A stretch of DNA of 64,000 nucleotides from Bacteroidales bacterium (GTDB lineage: Bacteria; Bacteroidota; Bacteroidia; Bacteroidales; UBA932): NCBI GenBank assembly GCA_015060255.1, contig SUYV01000001.1:17767-81766 (forward strand). The letters run 5' to 3'. The notes beneath the pieces were generated by a model. It searched no databases, was not told the DNA's origin, and saw nothing but the letters and a program-made list of their open reading frames with translations. Position numbers and translations under genes: made by a program. Below are positions 47,703-56,132 of the stretch, one piece after another; position 1 is the first letter of the stretch, and each line of letters begins with the position of its first letter.

Positions 47703-49004
47703 TTGACAATGAAATTCAATCGTTTTCTTTTAACCCTCATCGTGCCTGTCATGATGATAGGCTGCGATAAGCCTGATACACCACAGGATGAGCCGACTCC
47801 GGAACCACCGGTTGAAAAGCCTGATACTCCAACTCCAACTCCGACTCCAGAGCCAGAACTTGCTCCTGAAATCAAGAGCGGTGACTGCGTTCTGGCTCCA
47901 AATGCAAATGCAGAGAAGTTCGTTGCGGAGGTCACCTATCCGGATCGTGACTACAGCTATTCTGTGGTAATGGATTTTCACGGAGGTTATAATGGTAACC
48001 TTGCTGAGGGTGAGTCTGTGAAGTCAGACAAGCCAAGCGAGTATACTCTCAGATGGACAGCTGATGAGGCTGCCGGTAAGCTTAAGCTTGAACTTGCCGA
48101 GATAGAGACAGGTTGGAAGATGGAGCAGGAGATAAGCGCAGGCTCTGCCAATGTTGTGGTTACCAACCTTACACCTGATGTACATTACACATACAAGGTG
48201 TCTTCAATCGACAACGGCACAGTAATGACTGAGGGTGAGTTCAGTACATACGGAAGCATCCGTCAGGTATTCTTCAAGACCCGTGTCCGTAACGGACGTG
48301 ACCTTGGCGGTTGGCTGACATATGGCGGCAAGATGGTGAAGTACCATAAGATTTACCGTACCGGAAGATGGGAGAGCGGTACAATGAGCAACAGCGGTAA
48401 GAAGGCTATCATCGCTGAAGGCGTCAAGGCTCAGCTCGATCTCCGTAATACAAGCGATGTATGCGAGAAGGCAACCATCGATGGAATGGATTTCTGCGCT
48501 CCTATCATCGAGACTGGTGGAGATTCTATGCTCAAGGCTGAAGGCGGCGACAAGACCCGTCAGTGCATGCAGTTCATCATTGACTGTGTCAAGAATGACA
48601 AGCCGGTCATCTTCCATTGTTCACTTGGCCGTGACCGTACAGGTACTCTCGGTATGATCATCCTTGGTCTCCTTGACGTTGTCGAGGGTGATATCTCAAA
48701 GGAGTATGAGGTTACTTACTTCTCGCCAAGAGGCTGGAGTATTGCAGAGTCTGAGACTTACAAGACTTTCCAGAACAAGCGTACTACATGGGCATACAAG
48801 CCGGCTGCAGAGTATATCTGGGCAGGTAAGTATCCGAACGCTACATACGAGTTCGTGGATGATGTGAATTCTCCGGACTACACACCATTCTCGGTCCGTA
48901 TAGAGAAGTATCTCCTTGATATCGGAATTTCTCAGGAAGATATCAATACTTTCCGTGAGCTCATGCTTACAGAGCCATACGCAGATCTTACTCCAGCAGA
49001 GTAA
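47703..49004 (+). CDS. Lipoprotein with FnIII-like region and tyrosine-phosphatase (Y_phosphatase3-type) domain
   Basis: IGCDKPDTPQDEPTPEPPVEKPDTPTPTPTPEPE linker; RNGRDLGGW, YRTGRWE, VIFHCSLGRDRTGTLGMI (CX5R loop). Confidence 0.88.
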   Translation: MTMKFNRFLLTLIVPVMMIGCDKPDTPQDEPTPEPPVEKPDTPTPTPTPEPELAPEIKSGDCVLAPNANAEKFVAEVTYPDRDYSYSVVMDFHGGYNGNLAEGESVKSDKPSEYTLRWTADEAAGKLKLELAEIETGWKMEQEISAGSANVVVTNLTPDVHYTYKVSSIDNGTVMTEGEFSTYGSIRQVFFKTRVRNGRDLGGWLTYGGKMVKYHKIYRTGRWESGTMSNSGKKAIIAEGVKAQLDLRNTSDVCEKATIDGMDFCAPIIETGGDSMLKAEGGDKTRQCMQFIIDCVKNDKPVIFHCSLGRDRTGTLGMIILGLLDVVEGDISKEYEVTYFSPRGWSIAESETYKTFQNKRTTWAYKPAAEYIWAGKYPNATYEFVDDVNSPDYTPFSVRIEKYLLDIGISQEDINTFRELMLTEPYADLTPAE

Positions 49005-49021
49005 GTTTCCTGCAACATAAA

Positions 49022-49063
49022 ATGAAAACGGCACGATCCAATAATGGGTCGTGCCGTTTTCAT
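49022..49063. terminator. Bidirectional rho-independent terminator between convergent genes
   Basis: gaaaacggcacgatcc-aataat-gggtcgtgccgttttc hairpin with A/T tracts. Confidence 0.85.
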
Positions 49064-49079
49064 GTCATTTCGACCGATT

Positions 49080-50090
49080 TCATTTGTCCTTCGGCAGGAA
49101 TCCCTTCTCGATGAGTTTTTCGGCGATCTGCACTGCGTTTGTCGCTGCTCCCTTGCGGAGATTGTCGGCAACGCACCAGAAGTTGAGGCCTGACTTTACA
49201 GAAGGGTCGCGGCGGAAGCGTCCCACGAATACGTCGTTCTTGCCCCATGCGTAGAGCGGCATAGGGTATACATTGTTTGCAGGGTCGTCCTGGAGTATTA
49301 CACCAGGCATCTCTTCCATCATCCTTCTCACATCTGCCATGTCGAACTCCTTCTCGAACTCGAGGTTGATCGACTCCGAGTGGCCGCCCTGTACAGGGAC
49401 GCGTACGGTGGTCGGAGATACTCCGATGCTGTCGTCAGCGAAGATCTTGCGTGTCTCGTTGACCATCTTCATCTCCTCCTTGGTATATCCTGTCTCAAGG
49501 AATGAGTCGATGTGAGGGAGGATATTCTGGTCTATAGGATGCGGATATACGGCAGGGTACTCGCCCCACTTGCCGCCTTCGCGCTCTGCGGTCATCTGGT
49601 CCATTGCCTTGTAACCTGTGCCTGTAACTGACTGATATGTAGACACTACCACACGTTTGATGGTGTATGCCTTATGGAGAGGCCACAGAGGCAGGAGCAT
49701 CTGGATTGTCGAGCAGTTAGGGTTTGCGATGATGTAGTCTGACTCTTCGAGCACGTCTCCGTTGATCTCAGGAACGACAAGTTTCTTTGTCGGGTCCATG
49801 CGCCACTGTGACGAGTTGTCCACGACTCTTGTGCCGACTGCCGCGAACTTCGGCGCGAGCTCGGCCGATGTGCCGCCGCCGGCAGAGAAGAGGGCGAGTT
49901 CCGGGCGTGCGGCGATCGCGTCCTCAGCGCTCACCACAGTCCACTCCTTACCCTGGAATGTGATCTTGCGTCCTACCGATTTTGATGATGCAACGGGAAT
50001 GAGTTCCGTTACAGGGAAGTTCCTCTCTGCGAGCACTTCCAGCATTCTTGTGCCAACCAGTCCTGTGGCACCTACTACAGCTACTTTCAT
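49080..50090 (-). CDS. asd: Aspartate-semialdehyde dehydrogenase
   Basis: MKVAVVGATGLVGTRMLEVL, FSAGGGTSAELAP, NPNCSTIQMLLPLWPLH, RVPVQGGHSESINLEFE. Confidence 0.96.
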   Translation of the reverse strand: MKVAVVGATGLVGTRMLEVLAERNFPVTELIPVASSKSVGRKITFQGKEWTVVSAEDAIAARPELALFSAGGGTSAELAPKFAAVGTRVVDNSSQWRMDPTKKLVVPEINGDVLEESDYIIANPNCSTIQMLLPLWPLHKAYTIKRVVVSTYQSVTGTGYKAMDQMTAEREGGKWGEYPAVYPHPIDQNILPHIDSFLETGYTKEEMKMVNETRKIFADDSIGVSPTTVRVPVQGGHSESINLEFEKEFDMADVRRMMEEMPGVILQDDPANNVYPMPLYAWGKNDVFVGRFRRDPSVKSGLNFWCVADNLRKGAATNAVQIAEKLIEKGFLPKDK

Positions 50091-50119
50091 ATAAAAATCA
50101 CGATTTTTATATGAAAGTA
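50082..50119. repeat. Perfect palindrome over asd start codon (18-bp arms, 2-nt spacer)
   Basis: tactttcatataaaaatc-ac-gatttttatatgaaagta. Confidence 0.95.
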
Positions 50120-50265
50120 AATTCCTTTATGCCTAGGGGCTCTGCCCCTATTATACCCCGCGACCTTTGGCCTTTCGTTCGTTCCGAACCCGGCGTCGGT
50201 CGTCGCTCTGACGAGCGAATGAAGTATAATGGAATTTACTTCATATATAATTAAACAATAATTGC

Positions 50266-50315
50266 GGTCGGTATGCCCCTTGGGGCTGTCGCCGTTAAGG
50301 CGACTGGGGGTTAAA
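50266..50315. repeat. Hairpin-forming intergenic repeat copy A
   Basis: ggtcggtatgccccttggggctgtcgccgttaaggcgactgggggttaaa; near-copy at 51713-51760. Confidence 0.85.
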
Positions 50316-50326
50316 GGTCATAGACC

Positions 50327-51601
50327 TTAAAGTGCGGCGGCGAGGTCGGCTATGAGGTCGTCTACGTTTTCTATGCCGACCGAGAGGCGGAGCATGTTAG
50401 GGTATACGCCCGCTGCGACCTGCTCTGCAGGGCTGAGCTGGGAGTGGGTTGTCGATGCCGGGTGCACTATGAGTGACTTGGCGTCTCCCACGCTGCCCAC
50501 GTGGAGGATGAGCTCCAGGCGTGTCACGAGTGCGGCTGCTGCCTCGAAGCCTCCCTTGACGCGGAATGTAAGCACTCCTCCGAATCCGTTCCTGAGGTAT
50601 TTGCAGCCGAGTTCATGGTATGGATTGCTCTTCAGGCCCGGGTAGTTCACGCTTTCCACTGCCGGATGCTTCTCCAGGAATTCCGCCACTGCGAGTGTGT
50701 TTGCGCAGCAGCGCTCCGCTCTGAGCGATAAGGTCTCCAGGCCTTGGAGCATCAGGAAGGAGTTGAACGGTGAGGCTGCAGGACCTATGTTGCGCAGACC
50801 GTCCACGCGTACGCGTCCGGCGAATGCCGCAGGACCGAATACCTCTTTATATACAAGTCCGTGATAGCTCTCTGAAGGAGCAGCCAGAAGCGGGTATTTC
50901 TCTGCTGTCCAGTCGAAGTTTCCTCCGTCCACTACAACGCCGCCGAGAGCGGTGCCATGACCGCAGATCCACTTCGTGGCAGAATGTATGGATACGTTAG
51001 CACCCCATTCGAACGGGCGGAAGAGGTATCCTCCCATGCCGAATGTGTTGTCCACCATCACGCATATGCCCTTGCGGCGGGCCATCTCGACGATAGGTTC
51101 ATAGTCAGGTATGTTGAACGCCGGATTGCCGAGGTTCTCCAGGTAGATTGCCTTTGTGCGGCTGTCCACAAGTGCCTCCAGATCTTCTACGAGGTCGCTT
51201 TTTGCAAAACGCACCTCGATGCCCATGTCACGCAGGGTGATGGCGAACATTGTGAATGTGCCACCATAGAGAAACGGCTGGGCAACGATGTTGTCGCCAG
51301 GACCGCAGATGTTGGTGATGGAGAGGAACACGGCGGACTGGCCCGATGCAGTCGAGACTGCAGCGACGCCGCCCTCAAGGGCCGCCATTCTCTTCTCGAA
51401 TACCTCATTCGTGGTGTTGGTGATGCGTGTGTATATGTTGCCCGGGCGCTTGAGCTCGAAAAGCTCAGCACCATATTCCATGCTGTCAAAAGTATATGCA
51501 GTGCTCTGGTAGATAGGCACAGCCGTACCCTTCGAAACAGGATCGATCTCCTGTCCGGCCCTTACCTGCAAAGTCTCGAACTTATATTTCTTCTGTTCCA
51601 T
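50327..51601 (-). CDS. metY: O-acetylhomoserine sulfhydrylase/aminocarboxypropyltransferase
   Basis: FETLQVRAGQEIDP, AVPIYQSTAYTF, SATKWICGHGTALGGVVVDGG (PLP lysine), SLIVHPASTTHSQLS. Confidence 0.94.
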   Translation of the reverse strand: MEQKKYKFETLQVRAGQEIDPVSKGTAVPIYQSTAYTFDSMEYGAELFELKRPGNIYTRITNTTNEVFEKRMAALEGGVAAVSTASGQSAVFLSITNICGPGDNIVAQPFLYGGTFTMFAITLRDMGIEVRFAKSDLVEDLEALVDSRTKAIYLENLGNPAFNIPDYEPIVEMARRKGICVMVDNTFGMGGYLFRPFEWGANVSIHSATKWICGHGTALGGVVVDGGNFDWTAEKYPLLAAPSESYHGLVYKEVFGPAAFAGRVRVDGLRNIGPAASPFNSFLMLQGLETLSLRAERCCANTLAVAEFLEKHPAVESVNYPGLKSNPYHELGCKYLRNGFGGVLTFRVKGGFEAAAALVTRLELILHVGSVGDAKSLIVHPASTTHSQLSPAEQVAAGVYPNMLRLSVGIENVDDLIADLAAAL

Positions 51602-51712
51602 ACTATATATATGTTATCTTATAAAGGCGCTTCAGCGCCGCGACACTCGCGTCAGCGAGATGTTGCTTGCAACATCGAAGCAGCGATGTCGCCCGACCCG
51701 AACGTAGTGAGT

Positions 51713-51760
51713 GGTCGGTGTGCCCCTCGGGGCTGTCGCCGGAGGCGACTGGGGGTTAAA
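51713..51760. repeat. Hairpin-forming intergenic repeat copy B
   Basis: ggtcggtgtgcccctcggggctgtcgccggaggcgactgggggttaaa. Confidence 0.85.
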
Positions 51761-51765
51761 CAGCG

Positions 51766-51818
51766 GACAGCGTCCGGTGTTCTAAACGATAATGTCGTTT
51801 AGAATACCGGATGCTGTC
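51766..51818. repeat. Inverted duplication of thrA 3' end (24-nt arms, 5-nt spacer)
   Basis: gacagcgtccggtgttctaaacga-taatg-tcgtttagaataccggatgctgtc; two differences, both G-U compatible. Confidence 0.93.
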
Positions 51819-54244
51819 TGGTATGCTCCTGCACCGGCGCCCTGGATGACCAGTGGTGACGGGTAGAAGTCTGTCTGGATGAGGGCGGCGTTGTCTGTGC
51901 CGCAGAGGTTATACAGCGGGTGGGTGCTGTCTATGGCCTCCAGGCCTATCTTCGCCTTGTATCCGAACGGTGCTTCAGCATCCTTTACCAGTGAAGCTAT
52001 GAACCTCTGTCTCAAACCCTTTGATGCGGCCTCGTTGTATCTTGCAGCAAACATCTCCTCGTTCTCTGCAAGCTTTGCATAGAATGCATCCACATCTCCC
52101 TCGAAGAACTCCTCAGGCAGCAGTGCGGATATCTCCACATCCTTTTCGTCGATGCCGACTCCTGCCTCACGTGAGAGGATCAGCAGCTTGCGGAGCACGT
52201 CGCGGCCGCTCAGGTCGAGGCGTGGGTCCGGCTCGGTGTATCCGGCCTCCTGCGCCCTCTTCACCACTTCTGCGAATGTTCCGCCTTCTCCTCCAGCATA
52301 GTTGCTGAAGATGTAGTTCAGCGTGCCGCTCAGTACTGCCTCGATGCGAAGGATCTCGTCGCCGCTGTGTACGCTGCGGGAGATGGACTCCAGGATAGGG
52401 AGGGCTGCTCCAACAGTAGTCTCATAGCGAAGTGTCGCTCCGATTTCGATTGCAGCTTCCTTCAGGGCCGCATACTGCTTGTATGGTGATGAGAATGTGA
52501 TCTTGTTGCATGCAACCACGGAATATCCCTTCTTGAAGAGGTTCATGTACTTGAACGCGATGTCTGCCGAAGCAGTGCAGTCCACGAATACCGAATTCTC
52601 AAGAGAAAGGGTTGCAAGATGGGTGAAGTATGCCTCGTCAGCCGAGCTGATTCCGTTGTTGAGCTGTTCCTGTATGTTGTCGAGAGACAGGCCGTTCTTG
52701 TCCAGGATGAACCTGCGGCTGTTCGACAGTCCGCAGACATGAAGGCGGCGTCCTGTGCGCTTCTCGATCTTTTCGCGATTCTTGCTGATGATGTCCACAA
52801 GGGCCTTTCCGACAACTCCGTATCCTGCGATGAACAGGTGGATGTCCTTTCCGCTTCTGCGGTCGAAGAACTCGTTGTGGATGGTGCGGATCGCGGCGTC
52901 AGTGTCAGATGACGAGATGATCACCGAGATGTTCCTCTCCGAAGAGCCCTGAGCTGTCGCCCTGACCGGAATGCTGTTGCGTCCGAGGGCCGCAAGCATC
53001 CTTCCGGTCGCTCCGCTCTGGTTGAGCACATCATCACCCACAAGACACACAATGGAGAATCCCTTCTCCACCTTCAGTGGATTGAGCTTTCCGAGCGAAA
53101 TCTCATATGCAAAGCACCTGTCGGCCGCTTCGCGCGCCTTCTCTGCATCCTTCTCAGACACTGCGATACACATTGTGTGTACTGACGATGCCTGAGTGAT
53201 GAGGATGATGTTGATATCGTTCTGGCTCAGAGTTTCGAACAGGCGGCTTGAGAAGCCCGGGATACCGACCATGCCGCTGCCCTCAAGCGAGAGGAGGGCG
53301 ATGTTGTCGGAATTGGAGATTCCGATGACAGAGTCCTTGCTGCGCGGCGGATGCTTCTCTATGAGTGTTCCGAATGCGTCAGGGTCGAAGGTGTTCTTCA
53401 CATAGATAGGAATACCCTCGGCCACAACCGGTTGAATGGTAGGCGGATATATGACCTTCGCTCCGAAGTGCGAGAGCTCGAGCGCGGCCTTGTATGATAT
53501 GTTGCTGATGGTGCGTGCCGTCGGCACTATCTTAGGATTCGAGGTCATCATTCCCGACACGTCGGTCCATATCTCCAGCACGCGCGCCTTGCAGCCTACT
53601 GCATAGAGCGAAGCGGTGTAGTCGGAGCCGCCGCGACCGAGGGTCGTGGTGCGGCCCTGCTTGTCGGAAGCGATGAATCCCGGCAGCACGAAGAGCTGGG
53701 TGATCGGGTTGCTCTCGACCATTTCGTTGATGCGTGAATATGTCTTCTGGATATCTACAATGTTCTTGTCACCCTTTGCTACCGTGCGGATGATCTTGCG
53801 GGAGTCGATCCACTTGGTGGCGATTCCGATCGATGCCAGCTTGGTGGCGAGGATCTTTGTAGACCACAGTTCGCCGAATCCCTGGATGGCATCAAGACTG
53901 GTCGGAGAGAGCTCTCCGAGGAGGAAAACACCCTGCGCGATGCTCCTGAGGGAGTCGAAGAGGGAGTCGCAGACTTCCTTTGACTCGTCCTGCTTCTCCA
54001 GCGGGAGGAAGTTCCTGATTATCTCGTGATGCTTGTGCTGCAGCTCGTCGATGAGTGCCTTGTAGCTGTCGTCACGCTGTGATGCGAGGTGGCCGATCTT
54101 GATGAGTGTATCGGTGCATCCGCTGATGGCAGATGCCACAAGGATGGTCCTGTCGCGGTCCACCGCCTTTGTGACGATGTCCACAACCTTTGACATGTTG
54201 TCCGCATTGGCAACCGAACTGCCGCCGAATTTCAATACTTGCAT
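51782..54244 (-). CDS. thrA: Bifunctional aspartate kinase/homoserine dehydrogenase I
   Basis: MQVLKFGGSSVANADNM, GRGGSDYTASLYAVGC, ACT region, GYGVVGKALVDII, RYETTVGAALPILESI. Confidence 0.97.
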   Translation of the reverse strand: MQVLKFGGSSVANADNMSKVVDIVTKAVDRDRTILVASAISGCTDTLIKIGHLASQRDDSYKALIDELQHKHHEIIRNFLPLEKQDESKEVCDSLFDSLRSIAQGVFLLGELSPTSLDAIQGFGELWSTKILATKLASIGIATKWIDSRKIIRTVAKGDKNIVDIQKTYSRINEMVESNPITQLFVLPGFIASDKQGRTTTLGRGGSDYTASLYAVGCKARVLEIWTDVSGMMTSNPKIVPTARTISNISYKAALELSHFGAKVIYPPTIQPVVAEGIPIYVKNTFDPDAFGTLIEKHPPRSKDSVIGISNSDNIALLSLEGSGMVGIPGFSSRLFETLSQNDINIILITQASSVHTMCIAVSEKDAEKAREAADRCFAYEISLGKLNPLKVEKGFSIVCLVGDDVLNQSGATGRMLAALGRNSIPVRATAQGSSERNISVIISSSDTDAAIRTIHNEFFDRRSGKDIHLFIAGYGVVGKALVDIISKNREKIEKRTGRRLHVCGLSNSRRFILDKNGLSLDNIQEQLNNGISSADEAYFTHLATLSLENSVFVDCTASADIAFKYMNLFKKGYSVVACNKITFSSPYKQYAALKEAAIEIGATLRYETTVGAALPILESISRSVHSGDEILRIEAVLSGTLNYIFSNYAGGEGGTFAEVVKRAQEAGYTEPDPRLDLSGRDVLRKLLILSREAGVGIDEKDVEISALLPEEFFEGDVDAFYAKLAENEEMFAARYNEAASKGLRQRFIASLVKDAEAPFGYKAKIGLEAIDSTHPLYNLCGTDNAALIQTDFYPSPLVIQGAGAGAYQTASGILNDIIV

Positions 54245-54319
54245 ATATTAACTTCTTTATCTCTATTATATTGGGACGGGAAATGGGGTTTAAAAACCCT
54301 GGCCGCCCGTGGCTATTTG

Positions 54320-54392
54320 TCATTTCGACCGAACGTAGTGAGTGGAGAAATCCGTCATATGGATGTCTCGACTATGCTCGACATGACAGTGC
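54320..54392. repeat. Dispersed intergenic repeat element (tgtcatttcgaccgaacg...ctcgacatgaca)
   Basis: Imperfect inverted termini tgtcatttcga / tcgacatgaca; core shared with 12232-12268 and 5898-5927. Confidence 0.7.
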
Positions 54393-54397
54393 CTGGT

Positions 54398-55420
54398 CTA
54401 TGGCAATAAAGGTTTTATTATTTCTGTAAGCTGGTCGTTTTCGAGGAGGAATCCGTCGTGGCCGAATTTTGAGGTTATCTCGTGATATGTGGCTCCGGGT
54501 ATGACGTCCGCCATATGCTTCTGTTCCTCTACAGGGAACAGCCTGTCGCTGTCGATGCCTATCACGGTACACTCGGTCCTTATGCTCCTTAGTGCCTCGT
54601 CCACTCCGCCTCTTCCTCTTCCCACATTGTTGCTGTCCACCGATCCGCACAGATAGTAATATGAATATGCATCGAAACGGTCCGACAGCTTCTTGCCCTG
54701 ATATCTCTGATATGATCCTGCCCTGTCTGCAAACAGACAATCCTCATCCTTCTCCCACTGGGTCGCATTGTAGCCCTCGTAGCTTCTGTACGAGATCAGC
54801 GCGAGGCTTCGCGCGCATCTCAGGCCGGCCTCGCCGCCCTTGAGCGAAGCGCACTCGCGGAAGGTCGGGTCCGCCTCGAGAGCCATCCTCATGGACTCGT
54901 TGAACGCTGTCAGCCAAGGAGTCACCCTGACTCCGCATGCTATATAAACAGCCCTCTTTATCACTTCCGGCTCCATGATGGACCACTCCACAGACTGGAA
55001 TCCTCCGATCGACCCGCCGACCATGAAGTCTATGTGCTCGATGCCCAGATGCCTGCGCACCAGGTCGTTTGCACGGACTATGTCGCGCACTGTCACGCGC
55101 GGGAAATCGAAGTAATATGGCTTCCCGGTCTCGGGACATATGCTTGAAGGTCCGGAAGATCCATATGCCGATCCGAGCATGTTGGCGCATATGACGAAAT
55201 ACTTTTCAGTGTCGAAAAGCTTTCCCTGCCCCACCAGTTCCGGCCACCAGTCCTCCGCGTCGGAATTGGCCGTAAGCGCATGGCATATCCATATCACCTT
55301 GCGCTCGTCGTCCTTCTGCCACTCGCGCTCCGAGCAGTGGTAGACCACCTTGAGCCCGCTCACGCTTCCTCCAGCCTCGAATTCAAAGATATCGTTATGT
55401 GTATATTCCTTTCTTATCAT
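54398..55420 (-). CDS. metX: Homoserine O-acetyltransferase
   Basis: CHALTANSDAEDWWPELVGQGK, NMLGSAYGSSGPSSI, GGSIGGFQSVEWSIM (nucleophile elbow), FPVEEQKHMAD, GHDGFLLE. Confidence 0.96.
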   Translation of the reverse strand: MIRKEYTHNDIFEFEAGGSVSGLKVVYHCSEREWQKDDERKVIWICHALTANSDAEDWWPELVGQGKLFDTEKYFVICANMLGSAYGSSGPSSICPETGKPYYFDFPRVTVRDIVRANDLVRRHLGIEHIDFMVGGSIGGFQSVEWSIMEPEVIKRAVYIACGVRVTPWLTAFNESMRMALEADPTFRECASLKGGEAGLRCARSLALISYRSYEGYNATQWEKDEDCLFADRAGSYQRYQGKKLSDRFDAYSYYYLCGSVDSNNVGRGRGGVDEALRSIRTECTVIGIDSDRLFPVEEQKHMADVIPGATYHEITSKFGHDGFLLENDQLTEIIKPLLP

Positions 55421-55469
55421 ACTTGTAGGCGTTCTGTCTCAGCCGTTTACCGGCTGGCACAAAAACGTG

Positions 55470-55477
55470 CAAAGATA
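55470..55477 (-). promoter_or_regulatory. Putative -7 box of metX (TATCTTTG)
   Basis: TAnnTTTG consensus about 50 nt upstream of the metX ATG; intervening agccgtttaccggct hairpin. Confidence 0.6.
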
Positions 55478-55630
55478 CATTATTTTCTCTGTTTATGGGG
55501 TTACAAAGATGATATAATGGTGTAATATATGCAACCTTTCTGAAAAAATCGGAAAATTATTCTAAATTTGTTGAGAATATTGCTTATTGCAGAAAAATAT
55601 TCTACATAATTGTTATTTTGACCGAAAAAT

Positions 55631-56098
55631 ATGGAAACATTAGACAAAACCGACATTCTGATCCTTCGGGAGCTTCAGAAGGACGCCAAACTGACCACCA
55701 AGGAACTGGCGGCAAAGGTGAATCTTTCGCCATCACCGGTTTTCGAGCGCCAGAAGAGACTGGAAAGGGAAGGATATATCAAGAAATATGTCGCAGTCGT
55801 GGACCCGATCAAGGCCGGCAACGGCATCATGGTCCTGTGCAATGTGCGTCTTAAGCATCACAGCAAGGAATTCAGCAGGCAGTTCACATCGGTGATCGCA
55901 GACATCGACGAGGTGGTGGAGTGCTTCAACACCTCAGGAGACTATGACTACCAGCTGAAGATATATGCCCGCAGCATGCAGGACTACCAGAACTTCGTCC
56001 TGGGCACTCTCGGCGACCTGGACTGCATAGGATCCCTGCACAGCATCTTCGTGATCGGCGAAGTCAAAAATACACTTTCCGTCCCCCTGAAGGCATAG
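55631..56098 (+). CDS. Lrp/AsnC family transcriptional regulator
   Basis: LDKTDILILRELQKDAKLTTKELAAKVNLSPSPVFERQKRLEREGYIKKYVAVVD. Confidence 0.96.
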   Translation: METLDKTDILILRELQKDAKLTTKELAAKVNLSPSPVFERQKRLEREGYIKKYVAVVDPIKAGNGIMVLCNVRLKHHSKEFSRQFTSVIADIDEVVECFNTSGDYDYQLKIYARSMQDYQNFVLGTLGDLDCIGSLHSIFVIGEVKNTLSVPLKA

Positions 56099-56118
56099 AA
56101 AGTGTGCTCATTTAATCG

Positions 56119-56126
56119 TAACTTTG
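56119..56126 (+). promoter_or_regulatory. Putative -7 box TAACTTTG for SLC13 permease
   Basis: Only about 7 nt between the box and ATG 56133; suggests a leaderless transcript. Confidence 0.55.
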
Positions 56127-56132
56127 CAGAAT

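Noticed and set aside
50957-51802. 281-aa plus-strand ORF across metY 5' region and repeats
   Set aside because: Mostly antisense to metY; its tail RTASGVLNDNVV arises from the inverted duplication of thrA.
55421-55480. SAM-type riboswitch upstream of metX
   Set aside because: Leader too short and no recognisable SAM-I/II core; kept only as a low-interest structured leader.
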